DNA of 8,253 nt, taken from contig JALVCM010000407.1 in assembly GCA_027010005.1 (NCBI GenBank), forward strand, positions 1 to 8,253, read 5' to 3'. Both the position numbers and the translations under genes were made by a program. Position 1 is the first letter of the stretch, and every line of letters starts with the position of its first letter. Positions 6,242 through 8,253 of this stretch are shown in pieces. Under the pieces are notes generated by a model. It did not search any database and was not told where the DNA came from. It worked only from the letters and a program-made list of their open reading frames with translations. The DNA comes from Thiohalobacter sp. (GTDB lineage Bacteria; Pseudomonadota; Gammaproteobacteria; DSM-19610).

Positions 6242-7260
6242 GAATCAACGTATCAAAATACTTTCCCGGAACGGGCGTGCCGGGGATCCGGGGCAGGCAG
6301 TGCATACCGCTACTTGTACTGACCGCCGTACTTGCAGGTGGTGCACAGGCACAGGATGAGCCCCGCACAACCACATCACAGATCGACCGCTTCCACGCCA
6401 GTATGAGCGGGTCTGCCAACGATGCTGCGCGCTGGTTTGACTCCTTCTTCGAAGATGAACGGTTCATTGCCGAGGAAGCAACCAGCCGCATCCGGCTGCG
6501 TCCGTCACTGCTGCTAGAAGAGGGGGAAGCTCCACGTATCAGGCTGTCAGTGGGTGCACGACTGAACGTACCGCGCTTCAACCGAAAACTGAAACTGGTC
6601 GTCAGCGATGAAGAGCGTGACGCAAAGGGAACGATTGACTCACAACGCTTCACCGACCCGGAAACCGATGAGACCAACATCGGGCTCCAGTACACCCTGC
6701 GCGACAAGAACCGGCTGAATACCAGCGTTACTGCCGGTGTTAAACTGGGCGGCGGCCATGCCGTCGATCTGTTCATTGGTCCACGTGTACGGAAAACCTG
6801 GCAACTGGACCCCTGGCAATTACGTTTTACCGAACGGATTCGCTGGTATACCGATATCGGCTGGGAATCGAGAACACGACTGGATCTTGAACGTATCCTG
6901 AATAATTTATGGTTTTTCCGTGGCACATTTGATGTCCGCGCCAGGGAGGACGAGCTGTCTGACAAGGGCCTGCGCTACAGCATCGGCCCCACCCTGATAC
7001 AAAAAATCCACTCCCGGGCGGCTATTGAATACCAGTGGAGTACCAGCCTTGTTACACGTCCCAACCATGCGGTTGACGAAACCGGGCTGCGCATCAAGTT
7101 CCGTCGCCAGATCTGGCGCAAATGGCTGTTTTATGAAGTCAATCCCCAGCTGGTATTTCGCAACAATGATGACTTCCGTGCGACACCGGGTATCGAGTTC
7201 AGAGTGGAAGCCTCGTTTGGGGGGCTGGACAAGACCGGGGGACAAAACAAGGGAAACTGA
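6238..7260 (+). CDS. Exported protein of unknown family, probable outer-membrane beta-barrel
   Basis: I do not recognise this 340-residue protein. An N-terminal signal peptide is clear: basic residues (RGRQ, 18-21), a hydrophobic core (IPLLVLTAVLAGG) and a likely cut after AQA at 38, before QDEPR. After a helical-looking stretch (WFDSFFEDERF, 66-76) the rest is alternating hydrophobic and polar residues rich in Arg, Trp and Tyr, such as SRIRLRPSLLL, RIRLSVGARLN, TNIGLQYTLRD, RWYTDIGWESRTRLDLE and WLFYEVNPQLVFR. It looks like the antiparallel strands of an outer-membrane barrel, and FRVEASF near the end could be the last strand. The frame is open back into tRNA-Gly, so the start lies later. 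I chose the ATG at 6238; ATG at 6214, or GTG at 6277 just before a compact signal peptide, are alternatives. No start has a strong ribosome site. The stop codon lies in the palindromic repeat. Confidence 0.7.
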   Translation: MRINVSKYFPGTGVPGIRGRQCIPLLVLTAVLAGGAQAQDEPRTTTSQIDRFHASMSGSANDAARWFDSFFEDERFIAEEATSRIRLRPSLLLEEGEAPRIRLSVGARLNVPRFNRKLKLVVSDEERDAKGTIDSQRFTDPETDETNIGLQYTLRDKNRLNTSVTAGVKLGGGHAVDLFIGPRVRKTWQLDPWQLRFTERIRWYTDIGWESRTRLDLERILNNLWFFRGTFDVRAREDELSDKGLRYSIGPTLIQKIHSRAAIEYQWSTSLVTRPNHAVDETGLRIKFRRQIWRKWLFYEVNPQLVFRNNDDFRATPGIEFRVEASFGGLDKTGGQNKGN

Positions 7261-7266
7261 TCAATC

Positions 7267-7352
7267 CGTCTTTGCGAGCAAAGCGCGGCAATCTCTTGCC
7301 ATGGAATCAGCCTGTTAGAGATTGCCGCGTCACTTCGTTCCTCGCAATGACG
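7267..7352. repeat. Palindromic interspersed repeat, copy 2 (inverted relative to copy 1)
   Basis: Turned to the other strand, this 86-base element matches the copy at 2606-2691 at 80 of 86 positions with no gaps. Arms are 7267-7295 and 7318-7352, with the same two extra triplets in the longer arm and a 22-base centre at 7296-7317. Here the inverted repeat continues outward to GATCAATCCGTC (7259-7270) and GACGGATTGATC (7349-7360), so the pairing spans about 102 bases. It fills the whole gap between two convergent genes, and both stop codons lie in its outer ends. It probably acts as a two-way transcription end, though no T-run is present. Confidence 0.92.
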
Positions 7353-7358
7353 GATTGA

Positions 7359-8253
7359 TCAGCTTCCCTGGCACTGCTCAGGGTTATACATCCGCTCTAT
7401 CTGTGCCTGGTAGCGTTCGATAATTTTCGCACGCTTTGTCTTCAGTGTCGGCGTCACCAGGCCGTCTTCCACGGTCCAGGGGTCGAGATCCAGGCAGACA
7501 CGCCGGATACGCGCATAACCGGGAAAGTCATGCAGTTGCGTCTGGATACGCGACAGGACTTTTTTCCGCAGCCGCTCGTCATCGAGGCTCTCCCGCTCGA
7601 AGGGATCCAGCCCCAGTTCCTTTGCGAAACCGAACCAGAGATCTGCATTCAGGACCACCAGCGCCGCCAGGCAGGGCCTGCCTTCACCCACCACCAGCGC
7701 CTGCTCGAACAACGGGTCCAGGCAGATAGCGGACTCCATGTCGGCCGGCGGTATCTTTTCCCCGTTGGACAGTACCAGGATATCTTTCAGGCGGCCGGTG
7801 ATACAGATACGCCCCCTGTCATCGAGACGTGCCTGGTCACCGCTATGCAACCAGCCATCTGCATCAATTATTTCGGCGGTTGCCGCATGGTTGTTCCAGT
7901 AACCCAGCATCACGCCGGGGCTTTTCACCAACAGTTCATCATTTTCACCAATGTCCACTTCAATACCCCGGCACGGTTCGCCTACCGTGGACGGGTCATT
8001 ACGGCCGGGCACGTTGACACTGATAATGGGGCTGGTCTCGGTGAGGCCATAGCCCTGCAGGATTTCAAGGCCCAGGCCAATGAAGATTTTCGATACCGTC
8101 AATGGTAGCGCAGCGCCACCGCTTATCGCGTAACGCATACGCCCGCCCAGTTTTGCCGTTACCTTGTCACCGACCAGTTTCTTCAGCAGGGGATTGAACA
8201 CCAGTGATGGTGACCAGCGTGCCTCACCCTGCTGGTAACGGAAATTTTTCCAG
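7359..8253 (-). CDS. Long-chain acyl-CoA synthetase (AMP-forming), C-terminal half, runs off the window
   Basis: The enzyme activates fatty acids to acyl-CoA through an acyl-adenylate. About 298 codons are visible and the frame is open to the window edge, so the 5' half (usual length about 600 residues) lies outside. A GTG at 8201 is internal, not a start: upstream codons read WKNFRYQQGEARWSPSL without a stop. Adenylation-domain motifs occur in order: ISGGAALP (nt about 8126-8103), the signature GYGLTETSP (8054-8028), GWLHSGDQARLDDRGRICITGRLKD (7856-7782) and SNGEKIPPADME. The C-terminal LKTKRAKIIERY (near 7445-7407) carries the family's lysine region. These fit the bacterial long-chain (FAA1/FadD15-like) branch better than short-chain synthetases. 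It converges on the exported-protein gene and ends TGA inside the palindromic repeat. Confidence 0.92.
   Translation of the reverse strand, partial: WKNFRYQQGEARWSPSLVFNPLLKKLVGDKVTAKLGGRMRYAISGGAALPLTVSKIFIGLGLEILQGYGLTETSPIISVNVPGRNDPSTVGEPCRGIEVDIGENDELLVKSPGVMLGYWNNHAATAEIIDADGWLHSGDQARLDDRGRICITGRLKDILVLSNGEKIPPADMESAICLDPLFEQALVVGEGRPCLAALVVLNADLWFGFAKELGLDPFERESLDDERLRKKVLSRIQTQLHDFPGYARIRRVCLDLDPWTVEDGLVTPTLKTKRAKIIERYQAQIERMYNPEQCQGS

Noticed and set aside
6123..6965. 280-codon minus-strand open frame antisense to the exported protein
   Set aside because: It is Ser/Arg-rich low-complexity translation typical of a shadow frame, and it starts inside the opposite gene. I kept the plus-strand frame because of its clear signal peptide and strand pattern.
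8199..8201. GTG at 8201 as the start of the acyl-CoA synthetase
   Set aside because: The frame is open to the window edge and the protein there already matches the middle of a long-chain acyl-CoA synthetase, so the true start lies outside.

Overview
The window looks like chromosomal DNA of a free-living gammaproteobacterium. The evidence is gene content and layout: a MutY-YggX pair joined as in Escherichia coli and Pseudomonas, an AsmA-family envelope gene just upstream on the same strand, a tRNA-Phe just downstream, and tRNA genes with the CCA end encoded. Base composition is moderately GC-rich and even. I see no phage, transposase, CRISPR array, toxin-antitoxin pair or recognisable defence gene. 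No gene-free stretch exceeds 300 bases.

Layout. From about 6132 down to 37 everything lies on the minus strand. In transcription order it is tRNA-Gly(CCC), an AsmA-family protein, a TviB/WbpO-type UDP-N-acetylhexosamine dehydrogenase, a 145-base gap filled by a palindromic repeat, a UDP-glucuronate-4-epimerase-type enzyme, mutY, yggX and tRNA-Phe(GAA). A divergent plus-strand gene (about 6238-7260) encodes an unrecognised exported protein that is probably an outer-membrane beta-barrel. It converges on the 3' half of a long-chain acyl-CoA synthetase gene on the minus strand, which runs off the right edge. The whole junction between these two convergent genes is a second, inverted copy of the palindromic repeat.

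How the genes fit together. MutY (adenine removal from 8-oxoG:A mispairs) and YggX (protection of Fe-S clusters and iron handling under oxidative stress) form a translationally tight oxidative-damage pair. The dehydrogenase and epimerase should make acidic nucleotide sugars, of the UDP-GlcNAcA/UDP-GalNAcA or UDP-GlcA/UDP-GalA type, for a surface polysaccharide. No glycosyltransferase or export gene lies in the window, so the polymer is unknown. The sugar pair sits between asmA and mutY, which I recall as adjacent in related genomes, so it looks like an insertion into an older housekeeping cluster. AsmA-family proteins act in envelope lipid and outer-membrane homeostasis.

Most of the window is ordinary housekeeping and envelope biology. 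The best second-look items are the two near-identical inverted-palindrome repeats (80 of 86 positions match), the convergent junction where the repeat's ends supply both stop codons, the inserted sugar-nucleotide pair, the unrecognised barrel-like protein with a hairpin over its start codon, and the apparent co-transcription of tRNA-Gly with asmA.
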